64,000 nucleotides of DNA from assembly GCF_040126305.1 (NCBI RefSeq), contig NZ_CP149510.1, positions 721,001 to 785,000 on the forward strand, written 5' to 3'. The position numbers were made by a program, and so were the translations under genes. Under the pieces are notes generated by a model. That model was not told the origin of the DNA. It ran no database searches and saw only the letters and a program-made list of their open reading frames with translations. Shown piece by piece: positions 52,380 through 61,772 of this stretch. This DNA comes from Pararhizobium sp. A13 (GTDB taxonomy: Bacteria; Pseudomonadota; Alphaproteobacteria; Rhizobiales; Rhizobiaceae). Position 1 is the stretch's first letter; each line of letters starts with the position of its first letter.

Positions 52380-54470
52380 ATGACTTCGAGCCCCGCGCTG
52401 AACCCCGCCATCACCGACTGGAATGGCCCGGATGGCCTGCCCCGCTTCGAGGCGGTCAGCGATGGCGATTTTGCGCCGGCATTCGACGTAGCGCTTGCCG
52501 AGCATCAGGCGGAGATCGATGCCATCGCCGATGATGCCGATGCGCCGACCTTCGAAAACACCATCGTGGCGCTGGAGATCGCGGGCGACCGGCTGTCGCG
52601 CGTCTCCTCACTGTTCTGGAACCGCGCCGGTGCCCATACCAACGACGCGATCCAGGCGCTGGAGCGCGATATCGCGCCAAAGATGTCGCGGCACTATTCG
52701 AAGATCGGCATGAACGCAGCACTTTTTGCCCGCATCGACGCGCTGTGGGAAGGCCGCGACAAGCTGGGGCTCGACCTTGAGGCGACGCGCGTCCTCGAGC
52801 GGCACTGGAAGGGTTTCGTCAAATCGGGCGCGAAACTGCCGAAGGCCGAGCAGGAGCGGTTGGCGGCGATCAACGAGACGCTCGCAAGCCTCGGTGCGAA
52901 GTTCGGGCAGAACGTGCTGGCGGACGAGAAAAGCTGGGCGCTGGTTCTCGACAATGAAGGCGATCTCGCGGGCCTGCCCCAGTTCCTGAGAGATTCCATG
53001 GCCGCCGCCGCGAGCGATCGTGGCGAGAACGGCGAATATGCCGTCACCCTGTCGCGCTCGATCATCGAGCCGTTCCTGACCTTTTCCGAAAAGCGTGACC
53101 TGCGCGAACAGGCCTTCAAGGCCTGGGTCGCCCGCGGTGCCAATGGCGGCGGGACCGACAATCGCGACATCATCCGCGAAACGCTGGCCCTGCGCGCCGA
53201 AAAGGCACAGCTGCTCGGCTACGAAAACTATGCGGCGCTGAAGCTCGACAATACGATGGCCAAGACGCCGGAGGCTGTGAACGGGCTTCTTACCCAGGTC
53301 TGGGAAAAGGCGGTCGTTCGAGCGCGGGAAGAAGAGGCCGATCTTACCGCGTTGATCGCGGCGGAGGGCCGCAACCACCCGGTCATGCCCTGGGACTGGC
53401 GCCACTACGCCGAAAAACTGCGGGCGCAGAAATTCAACTTCTCCGAAAGCGAGCTCAAACCCTACCTGCAGCTCGAAAAGATCATCGACGCTTGCTTCGA
53501 CGTGGCGCAGCGGCTGTTCGGCATCACGGCAACGGAGAAGAAGGGCGTCAGAGGATATCATCCGGATGTCCGGGTGTTCGACATCCGCGACGCGGACGGC
53601 AAGCTCGTTGCGTTGTTCCTCGGCGATTATTTCGCCCGCGCCTCGAAGCGCTCCGGCGCCTGGATGAGTTCCTTCCAGTCCCAACATCGCCTGCCGCTGA
53701 AGAGCGGCGCGATCGGCGAGCTACCGATCATCTACAATGTCTGCAATTTCGCCAAGCCGGCGGACGGCAAGCCCGCCCTGCTGTCGCTCGACGATGCCCG
53801 CACCTTATTTCACGAATTCGGCCACGCCCTGCACGGCATGCTGTCGGATGTGACCTATCCCTCCGTTTCCGGCACCAGCGTCTCGCGCGACTTCGTCGAA
53901 CTGCCCTCGCAGCTTTACGAACATTGGCTGACGGTCCCAGCGATCTTGAAGAAATATGCCGTGCACGAGGCAACCGGTGAGCCGATGCCGCAGCAATTGC
54001 TCGACAAGGTCCTCGCCGCCCGCACCTTCAATTCAGGCTTCGCCACCGTCGAGTTCACCTCCTCGGCGCTGGTGGATATGGCGTTTCATACGCAGGGCAC
54101 GGTCGCGGATCCGATGGCGGTGCAGGCGGAGGTCTTGGAAAAGATCGGTATGCCGGCCTCGATCGTCATGCGCCACGCGACGCCGCATTTCCAGCACGTC
54201 TTTTCCGGCGACGGCTACTCGGCCGGCTACTATTCCTACATGTGGTCGGAAGTGCTCGACGCCGATGCCTTCGCAGCCTTCGAGGAAACGGGTGATGCCT
54301 TCGATCGAGAAACGGCGAAAAAGCTGAAGGACAACATCTATTCCGTCGGCGGCGCCATCGATCCGGAAGATGCCTACAAGGCCTTCCGCGGCAAACTCCC
54401 GAGTCCGGAGGCAATGCTGAGGAAAAAGGGGCTGGCAATGATGGAGGAACTGTCCGGCTCCGACGCTTGA
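52380..54470 (+). CDS. M3 family metallopeptidase (oligopeptidase A/Dcp-like)
   Basis: A 696-residue zinc peptidase. The catalytic HExxH is in TLFHEFGHALHGMLSD near residue 480, followed by the third Glu ligand in a conserved FVELPSQLYEHWL segment. The C-terminal IDPEDAYKAFRGKLPSPEAMLRKKGL closes the family. It lacks a signal peptide, so it is probably a cytoplasmic oligopeptidase degrading peptides or signal-peptide fragments, rather than a periplasmic Dcp. The ATG at 52380 begins MTSSPALNPA, as in rhizobial relatives. Confidence 0.93.
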   Translation: MTSSPALNPAITDWNGPDGLPRFEAVSDGDFAPAFDVALAEHQAEIDAIADDADAPTFENTIVALEIAGDRLSRVSSLFWNRAGAHTNDAIQALERDIAPKMSRHYSKIGMNAALFARIDALWEGRDKLGLDLEATRVLERHWKGFVKSGAKLPKAEQERLAAINETLASLGAKFGQNVLADEKSWALVLDNEGDLAGLPQFLRDSMAAAASDRGENGEYAVTLSRSIIEPFLTFSEKRDLREQAFKAWVARGANGGGTDNRDIIRETLALRAEKAQLLGYENYAALKLDNTMAKTPEAVNGLLTQVWEKAVVRAREEEADLTALIAAEGRNHPVMPWDWRHYAEKLRAQKFNFSESELKPYLQLEKIIDACFDVAQRLFGITATEKKGVRGYHPDVRVFDIRDADGKLVALFLGDYFARASKRSGAWMSSFQSQHRLPLKSGAIGELPIIYNVCNFAKPADGKPALLSLDDARTLFHEFGHALHGMLSDVTYPSVSGTSVSRDFVELPSQLYEHWLTVPAILKKYAVHEATGEPMPQQLLDKVLAARTFNSGFATVEFTSSALVDMAFHTQGTVADPMAVQAEVLEKIGMPASIVMRHATPHFQHVFSGDGYSAGYYSYMWSEVLDADAFAAFEETGDAFDRETAKKLKDNIYSVGGAIDPEDAYKAFRGKLPSPEAMLRKKGLAMMEELSGSDA

Positions 54471-54510
54471 TACGCGTCAGTCATGGAACTGTCGCCAAAC
54501 CGTTGGAATA

Positions 54511-54550
54511 GATTCATCCAACTGTAAAGCAGCTGACATCTGTTTCACCA
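54511..54550 (+). promoter_or_regulatory. Pho-box-like direct repeats upstream of phoD
   Basis: CTGTAAA-GCAG-CTGACAT at 54522-54539 matches the PhoB consensus CTGTCAT-N4-CTGTCAT at 11 of 14 positions, with the 11-base period. A weaker unit GATTCAT lies 11 bases earlier (54511-54517). The downstream gene is an alkaline phosphatase, which fits phosphate-starvation control. Confidence 0.5.
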
Positions 54551-54571
54551 AAGGTCCGCCTCGGGAATCAA

Positions 54572-56167
54572 GTGATTCCCGAGATGGTATCGGAGACAGA
54601 TTTGGCGACTATCCAGGATACTCTGACCCGCCGCTCCTTTCTGCTTTCTGCGGGGGCGGCAGGCTTTGCGGCCACGTCGGTTCTTGCCAAGCCCTTCTAT
54701 GCGCGAAACTTCGGCAGGCCTTCCTTCACCCACGGCGTCCAGTCTGGCGATGTCGATACCAAGTCCGGCATGATCTGGACTCGGGTGGATCGCCCATCGC
54801 GCATTGCTGTCGAGTATTCGACGACCGAGAGCTTTACATCGCCTGTACGACTGCCGTCGATCGACGCTCTGCCGAACAGCGATTTCGCCGCAAAGTGCCT
54901 GCTCGACAACCTGCTGCCCGATCAAGACATCTTCTACCGCTTCACCGCGGCCGACCTTTACGACAGCAACAGCGTCTCCGAGCCGATCGTCGGCCGCTTC
55001 CGCACCGCGCCGCTTGATAGGCGTTCCGTCCGCTTCGTCTGGTCCGGTGACACGGCCGGACAGGGCTGGGGCATCGACGATGTCGGCATGAAGACCTATT
55101 CGACGATGAAGCTGCACGAACCGGACTTCTTCATCCATTCCGGCGATACGATCTATGCGGACAATCCGATCCCCGACGAGATACCGCTCAGGGACGGGAC
55201 ACTGTGGAAGAACCGCATTGTCACGCCCGAGAAACGGGAGGTGGCACGAACGCTGGACGAATATCGCGGCCAGTGGAAATACAATCTTCTCGACGAGCAC
55301 GTCCGCGCCATGAACGCCGTTTGTCCAACCTTCTATCAGTGGGACGACCACGAGGTGCTGAACAACTGGTCGGCATCGACCGACCTTCGCGACGATCCGC
55401 GCTATCCGGAAAAGGATGTCTCGGTCTACGCGGCGCGCGCCATGCGCGCCTTCCAGGACATGACGCCGATCCGCTCCATTCCGGCCCAACCGGGACGCAT
55501 CTTCCGCAAAATCCCCTATGGCCGGCTGCTCGAAGTCTTCTTCGTCGACCTGCGCTCCTATCGCGGCGCCAACCAGGGCGACGCGAAGGCCGATCTCTTC
55601 GGCTGGCGCCAAGTGGACTGGCTGAAGCGGGAACTGGCCGCCTCCAAGGCCACCTGGAAGGTGATTGCCTGCGACATGCCGCTCGGCCTTGTCGTCTGGG
55701 ACGACTACGCCCATCGCCGCGGCTCAGACGCGATCGCCAATGGCGACAACGGCCAGCCCAGCGGGCGCGAGCGGGAATTCGCCGATGTCCTACGCTTCAT
55801 CCGCGACAATGCCATAGAGAACATCGTCTGGCTGACCGCCGACGTGCACTATACCGCAGCCCACCACTACGACCCCGCCCGCGGCGCCTTCAAGGATTTC
55901 CTGCCCTTCTGGGAGTTCGTCTCCGGCCCGCTGCATTCCGGCACCTATGGGCCGAAAGAACTGGACATGACCTTTGGCCCCGAAGTGCGCTTCGTCAAGG
56001 CCTCCGGCACCGGCATCGACCAGAACCTGCCGCCTTCGGCCGGCCTGCAATTCTTCGGCCTCGTCGATATCAACGGCCAGACCGAACAGATGACGGTCAG
56101 GCTGATGGACCGGGAGGATCAGGAGTTGTGGCGGGTCACGCTCGATCCGGCGGGAAACAGCGTATAG
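54572..56167 (+). CDS. phoD: Alkaline phosphatase D family protein
   Basis: A 531-residue PhoD phosphodiesterase/phosphatase. The N-terminus carries a twin-arginine signal (TLTRRSFLLSAGAAGFAATS) for Tat export. The catalytic part includes FTHGVQSGDVDTKSGMIWTR, FVWSGDTAG, FFIHSGDTIYADNP, YQWDDHEVLNNW and VWLTADVHYTAAHHYDPA, which hold the Fe/Ca ligands. It releases phosphate from esters in the periplasm. The exact start is uncertain: ATG at 54572 (preceded by GGGA), ATG at 54584 or a TTG at 54602 preceded by CGGAG are all possible. A Pho-box-like array lies just upstream. Confidence 0.92.
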   Translation: MIPEMVSETDLATIQDTLTRRSFLLSAGAAGFAATSVLAKPFYARNFGRPSFTHGVQSGDVDTKSGMIWTRVDRPSRIAVEYSTTESFTSPVRLPSIDALPNSDFAAKCLLDNLLPDQDIFYRFTAADLYDSNSVSEPIVGRFRTAPLDRRSVRFVWSGDTAGQGWGIDDVGMKTYSTMKLHEPDFFIHSGDTIYADNPIPDEIPLRDGTLWKNRIVTPEKREVARTLDEYRGQWKYNLLDEHVRAMNAVCPTFYQWDDHEVLNNWSASTDLRDDPRYPEKDVSVYAARAMRAFQDMTPIRSIPAQPGRIFRKIPYGRLLEVFFVDLRSYRGANQGDAKADLFGWRQVDWLKRELAASKATWKVIACDMPLGLVVWDDYAHRRGSDAIANGDNGQPSGREREFADVLRFIRDNAIENIVWLTADVHYTAAHHYDPARGAFKDFLPFWEFVSGPLHSGTYGPKELDMTFGPEVRFVKASGTGIDQNLPPSAGLQFFGLVDINGQTEQMTVRLMDREDQELWRVTLDPAGNSV

Positions 56168-56303
56168 CGTGCTTTGCGGATTCACCGATCATCAAGACTT
56201 TGCCGCCTGCCCCCTTTCGCAAATGCAAAAAAACCTGTATGAGCCGCGCAATTGTAGATGCGGCGTTCCTCAGATACGCCCCGAAACCTCCGAGTATTCA
56301 CAC

Positions 56304-58127
56304 ATGAAAATGCGCAACATCGCGATCATCGCACACGTTGACCATGGGAAAACCACGCTTGTCGACGAACTTCTGAAGCAGTCGGGTTCCTTCCGCGACA
56401 ACCAGCGCACGACCGAGCGCATGATGGACTCGAACGAGCTCGAAAAAGAGCGCGGCATCACCATTCTCGCCAAGGCGACCTCGATCGAGTGGAAGGGCAC
56501 GCGCATCAACATCGTCGACACTCCCGGCCACGCCGACTTCGGCGGTGAAGTCGAGCGCATCCTGTCGATGGTCGATGGCGCAATCGTCCTGGTCGACTCC
56601 TCGGAAGGCCCGATGCCGCAGACCAAGTTCGTGGTCTCGAAGGCGCTGAAAGTCGGCCTTCGTCCGATCGTCGCGATCAACAAGATCGACCGCCCGGATG
56701 GCCGCCACGAGGAAGTCATCAACGAAGTCTTCGACCTCTTCGCCAATCTCGACGCGACCGACGAACAGCTCGACTTCCCGATCCTCTACGGTTCGGGCCG
56801 CGATGGCTGGATGAACGTCAACCCGGAAGGCCCGAAGGACGCAGGCCTCGCGCCGCTGCTGGACCTCGTTCTGGAACATGTTCCGGAGCCGACCGTCGAA
56901 GAAGGTCCGTTCCGCCTGATCGGCACCATCCTCGAAGCCAACCCCTTCCTCGGCCGCATCATCACCGGCCGTATCGCATCCGGTTCGATCAAGCCGAACC
57001 AGGCGGTGAAGGTTCTCGGCCAGGACGGCAAGCTGATCGAAAACGGCCGTATCTCCAAGATTCTCGCGTTCCGCGGTATCGAGCGCACGGCGATCGAGGA
57101 AGCGCATGCGGGCGACATCGTCGCGATCGCCGGCCTTTCCAAGGGCACGGTTGCCGACACGTTCTGCGATCCGTCCGTAACCGAGGCGATGAAGGCGCAG
57201 CCGATCGACCCGCCGACCGTTACCATGTCCTTCATCGTCAACGATAGTCCGCTCGCCGGCACCGAAGGTGACAAAGTCACCTCGCGTGTCATCCGCGATC
57301 GCCTGTTCAAGGAAGCAGAAGGCAACGTCGCGCTGAAGATCGAAGAATCCTCCGAGAAGGATTCGTTCTTCGTTTCCGGTCGCGGCGAATTGCAGCTCGC
57401 CGTTCTGATCGAAACCATGCGCCGCGAAGGCTTCGAGCTTGCCGTTTCGCGTCCGCGCGTCGTCATGCACAAGGACGAAGCAACGGGCCAGATGCTGGAG
57501 CCGATCGAAGAAGTCGTGATCGACGTCGACGAAGAATATTCCGGCGTCGTCGTCCAGAAGATGTCCGAGCGTAAGGCCGAGATGTCCGAGCTTCGTCCCT
57601 CTGGCGGTAATCGCGTTCGTCTGAAGTTCTTCGCACCGACACGCGGCCTGATCGGCTACCAGTCGGAACTTCTGACCGACACGCGCGGCACGGCGATCAT
57701 GAACCGCTTGTTCCACGACTACCAGCCTTACAAGGGCGATATCGGCGGCCGTGTACAGGGCGTTCTGCTCTCCAATGATGCCGGCGAATCCGTCGCTTAT
57801 GCCATGTTCAACCTGGAAGACCGCGGCCCGATGATCATCGACGCCGGCGAGAAGGTCTATGCCGGCATGATCATCGGCATCCATACGCGCGACAACGATC
57901 TGGAAGTGAACGTGCTGAAGGGCAAGAAGCTCACCAACATGCGCGCCTCCGGCAAGGACGAGGCCGTCAAGCTGACCCCGCCGATCCGTATGACGCTCGA
58001 CCGCGCGCTTTCCTGGATCCAGGACGACGAACTGGTTGAAGTGACGCCGAAGAACATCCGCCTGCGCAAGATCTATCTCGATAGCAACGACCGCAAGCGT
58101 TTTGAAAAGTCGCGCGGCGCCGCATAA
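56304..58127 (+). CDS. typA: Translational GTPase TypA/BipA
   Basis: A 607-residue ribosome-binding GTPase. G motifs are AHVDHGKTTLVDELL, DTPGHADFGGEVER and the NKID in AINKIDRPDGRHEE, followed by domains II, III and V with the TypA-specific C-terminal domain (MRASGKDEAVKLTPPIRMTL). TypA assists 50S assembly and growth under stress such as low temperature. The ATG at 56304 gives the canonical MKMRNIAIIA. A terminator follows. Confidence 0.96.
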   Translation: MKMRNIAIIAHVDHGKTTLVDELLKQSGSFRDNQRTTERMMDSNELEKERGITILAKATSIEWKGTRINIVDTPGHADFGGEVERILSMVDGAIVLVDSSEGPMPQTKFVVSKALKVGLRPIVAINKIDRPDGRHEEVINEVFDLFANLDATDEQLDFPILYGSGRDGWMNVNPEGPKDAGLAPLLDLVLEHVPEPTVEEGPFRLIGTILEANPFLGRIITGRIASGSIKPNQAVKVLGQDGKLIENGRISKILAFRGIERTAIEEAHAGDIVAIAGLSKGTVADTFCDPSVTEAMKAQPIDPPTVTMSFIVNDSPLAGTEGDKVTSRVIRDRLFKEAEGNVALKIEESSEKDSFFVSGRGELQLAVLIETMRREGFELAVSRPRVVMHKDEATGQMLEPIEEVVIDVDEEYSGVVVQKMSERKAEMSELRPSGGNRVRLKFFAPTRGLIGYQSELLTDTRGTAIMNRLFHDYQPYKGDIGGRVQGVLLSNDAGESVAYAMFNLEDRGPMIIDAGEKVYAGMIIGIHTRDNDLEVNVLKGKKLTNMRASGKDEAVKLTPPIRMTLDRALSWIQDDELVEVTPKNIRLRKIYLDSNDRKRFEKSRGAA

Positions 58128-58149
58128 GCGGCAGCTTCACGCTGAACAG

Positions 58150-58189
58150 GAAAGAGGGCGCTGCGATGGAGATCGCGGCGCCCTCTTTC
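58150..58189. terminator. Bidirectional terminator between typA and gfa
   Basis: GAAAGAGGGCGC, an unpaired T, GCGAT, then GGAG loop and ATCGC, G, GCGCCCTCTTTC: an almost perfect 17-bp stem 22 bases after the typA stop and 28 bases before the gfa stop. TTTCATTTC follows on the plus strand. Confidence 0.8.
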
Positions 58190-58216
58190 ATTTCTCACAG
58201 GTCGTCCGGCAGGCCA

Positions 58217-58792
58217 TCAGGATTGCAGGACACCGCTCTTCTTGGCCGTCCAGGTGGCGATGTAGTCCATCAGCCCCGGCGACAGGCAATCGGAGGGTGG
58301 CAGGCCGAGGTCGCTGAGGCGCTGGCGGATAGCGCTCATATCGGCCGGATCGGTGCCGGATTCGATGATGGACGAGACGAAGGCGGCGAATCCGGGCGGT
58401 GCCCAGCCATCCTTGTCGAACCGTTCGGGGTGAATGAAATCCAGTCCCTGGAAAGGATGCTCGCGCACCACCGGGCCGTACATGTGCACACCGCAGCCCT
58501 GGCAGGCGTGCCGCTGGATCAGCGCCGATTTATCGACCACTTCGAGCTTGTCGCCGTTTTCAAGAACGGTGATCTTGTCATGCGGAACGACAGCAACGAT
58601 CGAAAACGTCGCACCGGCCGGTTTCCAGCATTTCGTGCAGCCGCAGGCATGGTTATGGGCGACGTCGCCTTCCACCTTGACCTTGACGGGTCGGTCTGCG
58701 CATTCGCAGACGAGAGTCCCGCCTGTAAAGCCCGGCGAGCCCGTGGGCAAGCCCTTGTCGAGTAGCGGATGTAGAGAAACGGTACCTGTCAT
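58217..58792 (-). CDS. gfa: S-(hydroxymethyl)glutathione synthase (Gfa)
   Basis: A 191-residue zinc protein of the classical Gfa length. The cysteines are in [11 protein letters not shown], the [16 protein letters not shown] block and [16 protein letters not shown]. The family catalyses (or at least promotes) condensation of formaldehyde with glutathione ahead of FrmA-type dehydrogenase. No dehydrogenase gene is adjacent. It is longer than the short GFA-fold protein at 18817-19233, and only this one has the full Gfa pattern. Confidence 0.9.
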   Translation of the reverse strand: MTGTVSLHPLLDKGLPTGSPGFTGGTLVCECADRPVKVKVEGDVAHNHACGCTKCWKPAGATFSIVAVVPHDKITVLENGDKLEVVDKSALIQRHACQGCGVHMYGPVVREHPFQGLDFIHPERFDKDGWAPPGFAAFVSSIIESGTDPADMSAIRQRLSDLGLPPSDCLSPGLMDYIATWTAKKSGVLQS

Positions 58793-58935
58793 TTTCTCCT
58801 CCAGTGCCGGTCATGGTTTCGCCCTGCCGCGCCGGCAGATCGCAACAGGACGCCTCGCCGACAGCATAGCACGATGGCGCTACAGCACCGCGCGTCTTTT
58901 AAGACACACCAAGGTCGCTGTAAAACTTTGATCTG

Positions 58936-58983
58936 CTGCATAATTTTATCCTTAAATCGATTCCGATTTAAGGAATTATGCAG
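58936..58983. repeat. Long interrupted palindrome upstream of gfa
   Basis: CTGCATAATT (58936-58945) pairs with AATTATGCAG (58974-58983), and CCTTAAATCG (58950-58959) pairs with CGATTTAAGG (58964-58973). The arms have only a TTAT insert on one side and an ATTC centre. It lies between gfa and the phosphatase gene (tail side). Motifs of this style are familiar to me from rhizobial intergenic DNA, but no other copy is in the window. Confidence 0.7.
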
Positions 58984-59019
58984 TAGGAGTCGCCCGTGTT
59001 CATGAGGTCCGCGGAGCGC

Positions 59020-59658
59020 TCACCATCCCGCTTTAAGGAACTCAAGCGGGCCACCGGCCACATCATCGTCGAAGACCGCGCAGGTCAGCTTGCCGCCAAA
59101 GACACAGCCGCTGTCGATATTCGTTCTGTTACCGATGGTCCGAGGATTGGCTCTGGACGGCGTATGTCCATGGCAAAGGTGTTTGCCCCAGTAGTACGCT
59201 GACGTTTGCGGCCGCAGCCAGAGCAGGTCCTGCGGCGATTGTTTGTCGAGCGGGACATCGGGATCGACGCCCGCATGGACGAAGATTCGGTGTGTGTCCA
59301 GAAGCATGAGTGGCAGCCGCTCGGCCCATGCCAGATCCTCAGTCGGCACCCTGCCATTATAGGACAGCTCGGTCTCCAACCCGCCATTGTCGAGCCACCA
59401 ATTCCGATCATAGCGGCCCGCATAGGCGCCAACCATCATGTCCTCATGATTGCCCTTGAGCATGATCCATCGCCAGCCTGGTTTTGCCGGGCCAGCCTTG
59501 AGCAGATCGATCACGCCCCGGCTGTCGGGGCCCCGATCGATATAGTCTCCGATATACACGATGGTTCCTGAAGCCCAGCGAGCCTCGATCATGGCCTGGA
59601 GCTTGCGCAACGGTTCGCAGCAGCCATGGATATCACCGATTGCGAACGTGTAGCTCAT
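59020..59658 (-). CDS. Metallophosphoesterase, serine/threonine protein phosphatase family (PPP)
   Basis: A 212-residue phosphatase of the lambda/PrpA-type. Metal motifs are FAIGDIHGC (Asp9, His11), YIGDYIDRGPDSRG, LKGNHEDMM, the FVHAGVDP with catalytic His, and CHGHTPSRANP. It may remove phosphates from Ser/Thr or Tyr or act on nucleotides such as diadenosine tetraphosphate; the sequence does not decide. The ATG at 59658 fits the family start MSYTFAIGDIHG. A carD terminator lies just upstream. Confidence 0.9.
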   Translation of the reverse strand: MSYTFAIGDIHGCCEPLRKLQAMIEARWASGTIVYIGDYIDRGPDSRGVIDLLKAGPAKPGWRWIMLKGNHEDMMVGAYAGRYDRNWWLDNGGLETELSYNGRVPTEDLAWAERLPLMLLDTHRIFVHAGVDPDVPLDKQSPQDLLWLRPQTSAYYWGKHLCHGHTPSRANPRTIGNRTNIDSGCVFGGKLTCAVFDDDVAGGPLEFLKAGW

Positions 59659-59763
59659 GGGACATTCCGGCCTGTATAACGATGACGCAACAGCGTCGCC
59701 ACGCAGCCAGAATACAACGATCTGCGACAGACAGATATGGCATCGCCAAGGGCGTGGCGCGGA

Positions 59764-59797
59764 CAAAAAAAGCCCCGTCATTGCTGACAGGGCTTTT
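59764..59797 (-). terminator. Terminator of carD
   Basis: On the minus strand, AAAGCCCTGTCA-GCAA-TGACGGGGCTTT with TTTTTG following lies about 30 bases after the carD stop. Confidence 0.8.
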
Positions 59798-59827
59798 TGA
59801 ATGTGGGCGCCGGCCGTTGAAGCGTGC

Positions 59828-60397
59828 TTACGCTGCTTCTTCCTGCGCTTCGTCTTCTTCGAGGGCCTTGCCGCGCTTCGGACCCTTGCTGAGGTTGGCT
59901 TCGACGAGACGGACAGCTTCCGTTTCCGACATCTTGTTCACGGCTGCGATCTCGCGCGCCATGCGGTCAAGCGCAGCTTCGTAGAGCTGACGTTCGGAAT
60001 AGGACTGCTCCGGCTGGTTTTCAGCACGGTAGAGGTCGCGTACGACCTCGGCGATCGAGATCAGGTCGCCGGAATTGATCTTGGCATCATATTCCTGCGC
60101 GCGGCGGGACCACATGGTCCGCTTGACGCGCGCCCTGCCCTGGACAACCTTCAATGCACGCTCGACGAAATCGGTTTCGGACAGCTTGCGCATGCCGATG
60201 CTGACGGCCTTTGCAACCGGCACCTTGAGGCGCATCTTGTCCTTTTCGAAATCGATCACAAACAGTTCGAGCGACATGCCCGCAACCACCTGCTCTTCGA
60301 TTGCCACGATCTGTCCAACACCATGGGCCGGGTAAACGATCGATTCACCGGTCTTGAAGCCATGGCGTGTTGAAGATTTTTTCTGCTGGGTCGTCAT
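59828..60397 (-). CDS. CarD family transcriptional regulator
   Basis: A 189-residue CarD/CdnL protein. The RNA-polymerase-interacting Tudor-like domain reads FKTGESIVYPAHGVGQIVAIEEQVVAGMSLELFVIDFEKDKMRLKVPV, and the C-terminal helical part has FVERALKVVQGRARVKRTMWSRRAQEYDAKINSGDLISIAEVVRDL. It binds RNA polymerase beta and stabilises open complexes at rRNA promoters. It is essential in several alphaproteobacteria. The start at 60397 (MTTQQKKSSTRHGF) is clear. Confidence 0.94.
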   Translation of the reverse strand: MTTQQKKSSTRHGFKTGESIVYPAHGVGQIVAIEEQVVAGMSLELFVIDFEKDKMRLKVPVAKAVSIGMRKLSETDFVERALKVVQGRARVKRTMWSRRAQEYDAKINSGDLISIAEVVRDLYRAENQPEQSYSERQLYEAALDRMAREIAAVNKMSETEAVRLVEANLSKGPKRGKALEEDEAQEEAA

Positions 60398-60812
60398 TCG
60401 TTTCAAAAACTCCCTGTTACGCTCCCGGCTGCAAGCCGGGGCCGGGTCAGTCAGGCCCGGGATGGACGGGGGCACCGTCGGGTGACTCCATGCTGATCCG
60501 AGCCAACGGTCACCAAATCGATCTTCTGCGGGGCGATCACACACAAGCAACAGACGTTGCGTATTTGGGGTCAGCCGCGCCGTGGGACTCTTTTGCTTTC
60601 GTGATGGTTTTCAGGCACACGTACGTGCCGTGATGTGGATCAGTTTTTCGACCCTATCATAAAAAACTGCCTAAATCAATAATTTGCTTTACAACGGGAG
60701 GCAAGGTCAACCCGTCCGGCACGGACATGGTTAAGCCACAATTCCCCAAATTTCGCCACTTTTTTCGACCGGAAAATCACACCCTGAACCGGTCGCACAA
60801 AGCCCTTGAAGG
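60398..60812. other. Intergenic region between fdxA and carD
   Basis: A 415-base spacer with no supported gene. It is A/T-rich around 60640-60700 and 60740-60770, presumably containing the carD promoter; CACGTACGTG at 60618-60627 is a perfect 10-base palindrome. An imperfect ACCGG..CCGGT hairpin (60769-60797) lies just after fdxA. Confidence 0.45.
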
Positions 60813-61151
<339 letters not shown>

Positions 61152-61354
61152 GAGGTACTCCAGCGATTTCTCACATTCGATGGCAGACAGCAACCGAGAG
61201 CGAAGTCCGCTTGTCCGCATCCGTTCGGGATATCAGCCCGCCAGCGCCTTTGGCGGCGCCATGGGACTGCTCATTTGTCCCGTCAGGTAAAGGCTTTGCC
61301 TGGGCTTTGCAAGAATAATCCATGCGCCAAAGCGCCGTCCGGCGAGACAGTTTT

Positions 61355-61768
61355 CTAATCCTCCTGCCAGCCCGGCCGCAGCCGGTCTACCTCTCGGCGC
61401 TCCTTCTTGGTCGGCCGGCCGCTGCCGCGCTCACGCGTCGCCTGTTCGAAAGCATTCGGCTTTTCGCCCGGCACTGGCGGCGGCGTCAGATCCTCGTAGA
61501 GAAGCCGCGCTTCCTCGTAAGGGCCGCGTCGATTGCCAGGCTGCAGGACGCGCACCGTCATATCGCACCGGTCGAGCGAAAGAATGACGACATCCCCGGC
61601 TTTCACGGCGAAGGACGGCTGGGTGGTGCGGGTCTCGTTGACCCGGACATGACCAGCCTCGATCGCCTTCTGGGCGATCGAGCGGGACTTTTGCAGCCGC
61701 GTGAAAAACAGCCATTTGTCGAGACGCTGGCGGAGAACCGGCAGGGACTGGGGCTGCTTTTCGGTCAT
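61355..61768 (-). CDS. RNA-binding S4 domain protein (Hsp15 type)
   Basis: A 137-residue protein. The S4 domain reads LRQRLDKWLFFTRLQKSRSIAQKAIEAGHVRVNETRTTQPSFAVKAGDVVILSLD, and a basic tail (RGSGRPTKKERREVDRLRPG) follows. E. coli Hsp15 binds 50S subunits carrying nascent chains to recycle stalled ribosomes. It is four bases downstream of the helicase gene stop, so it is almost certainly co-transcribed with it. Confidence 0.92.
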   Translation of the reverse strand: MTEKQPQSLPVLRQRLDKWLFFTRLQKSRSIAQKAIEAGHVRVNETRTTQPSFAVKAGDVVILSLDRCDMTVRVLQPGNRRGPYEEARLLYEDLTPPPVPGEKPNAFEQATRERGSGRPTKKERREVDRLRPGWQED

Positions 61769-61772
61769 GGCC

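Noticed and set aside
56298..57884. Minus-strand frame of 528 codons opposite typA
   Set aside because: Antisense of typA with no recognisable domain.
59005..59202. Small plus-strand frame after the palindrome upstream of gfa
   Set aside because: It lies entirely opposite the phosphatase gene and lacks a good start and family.
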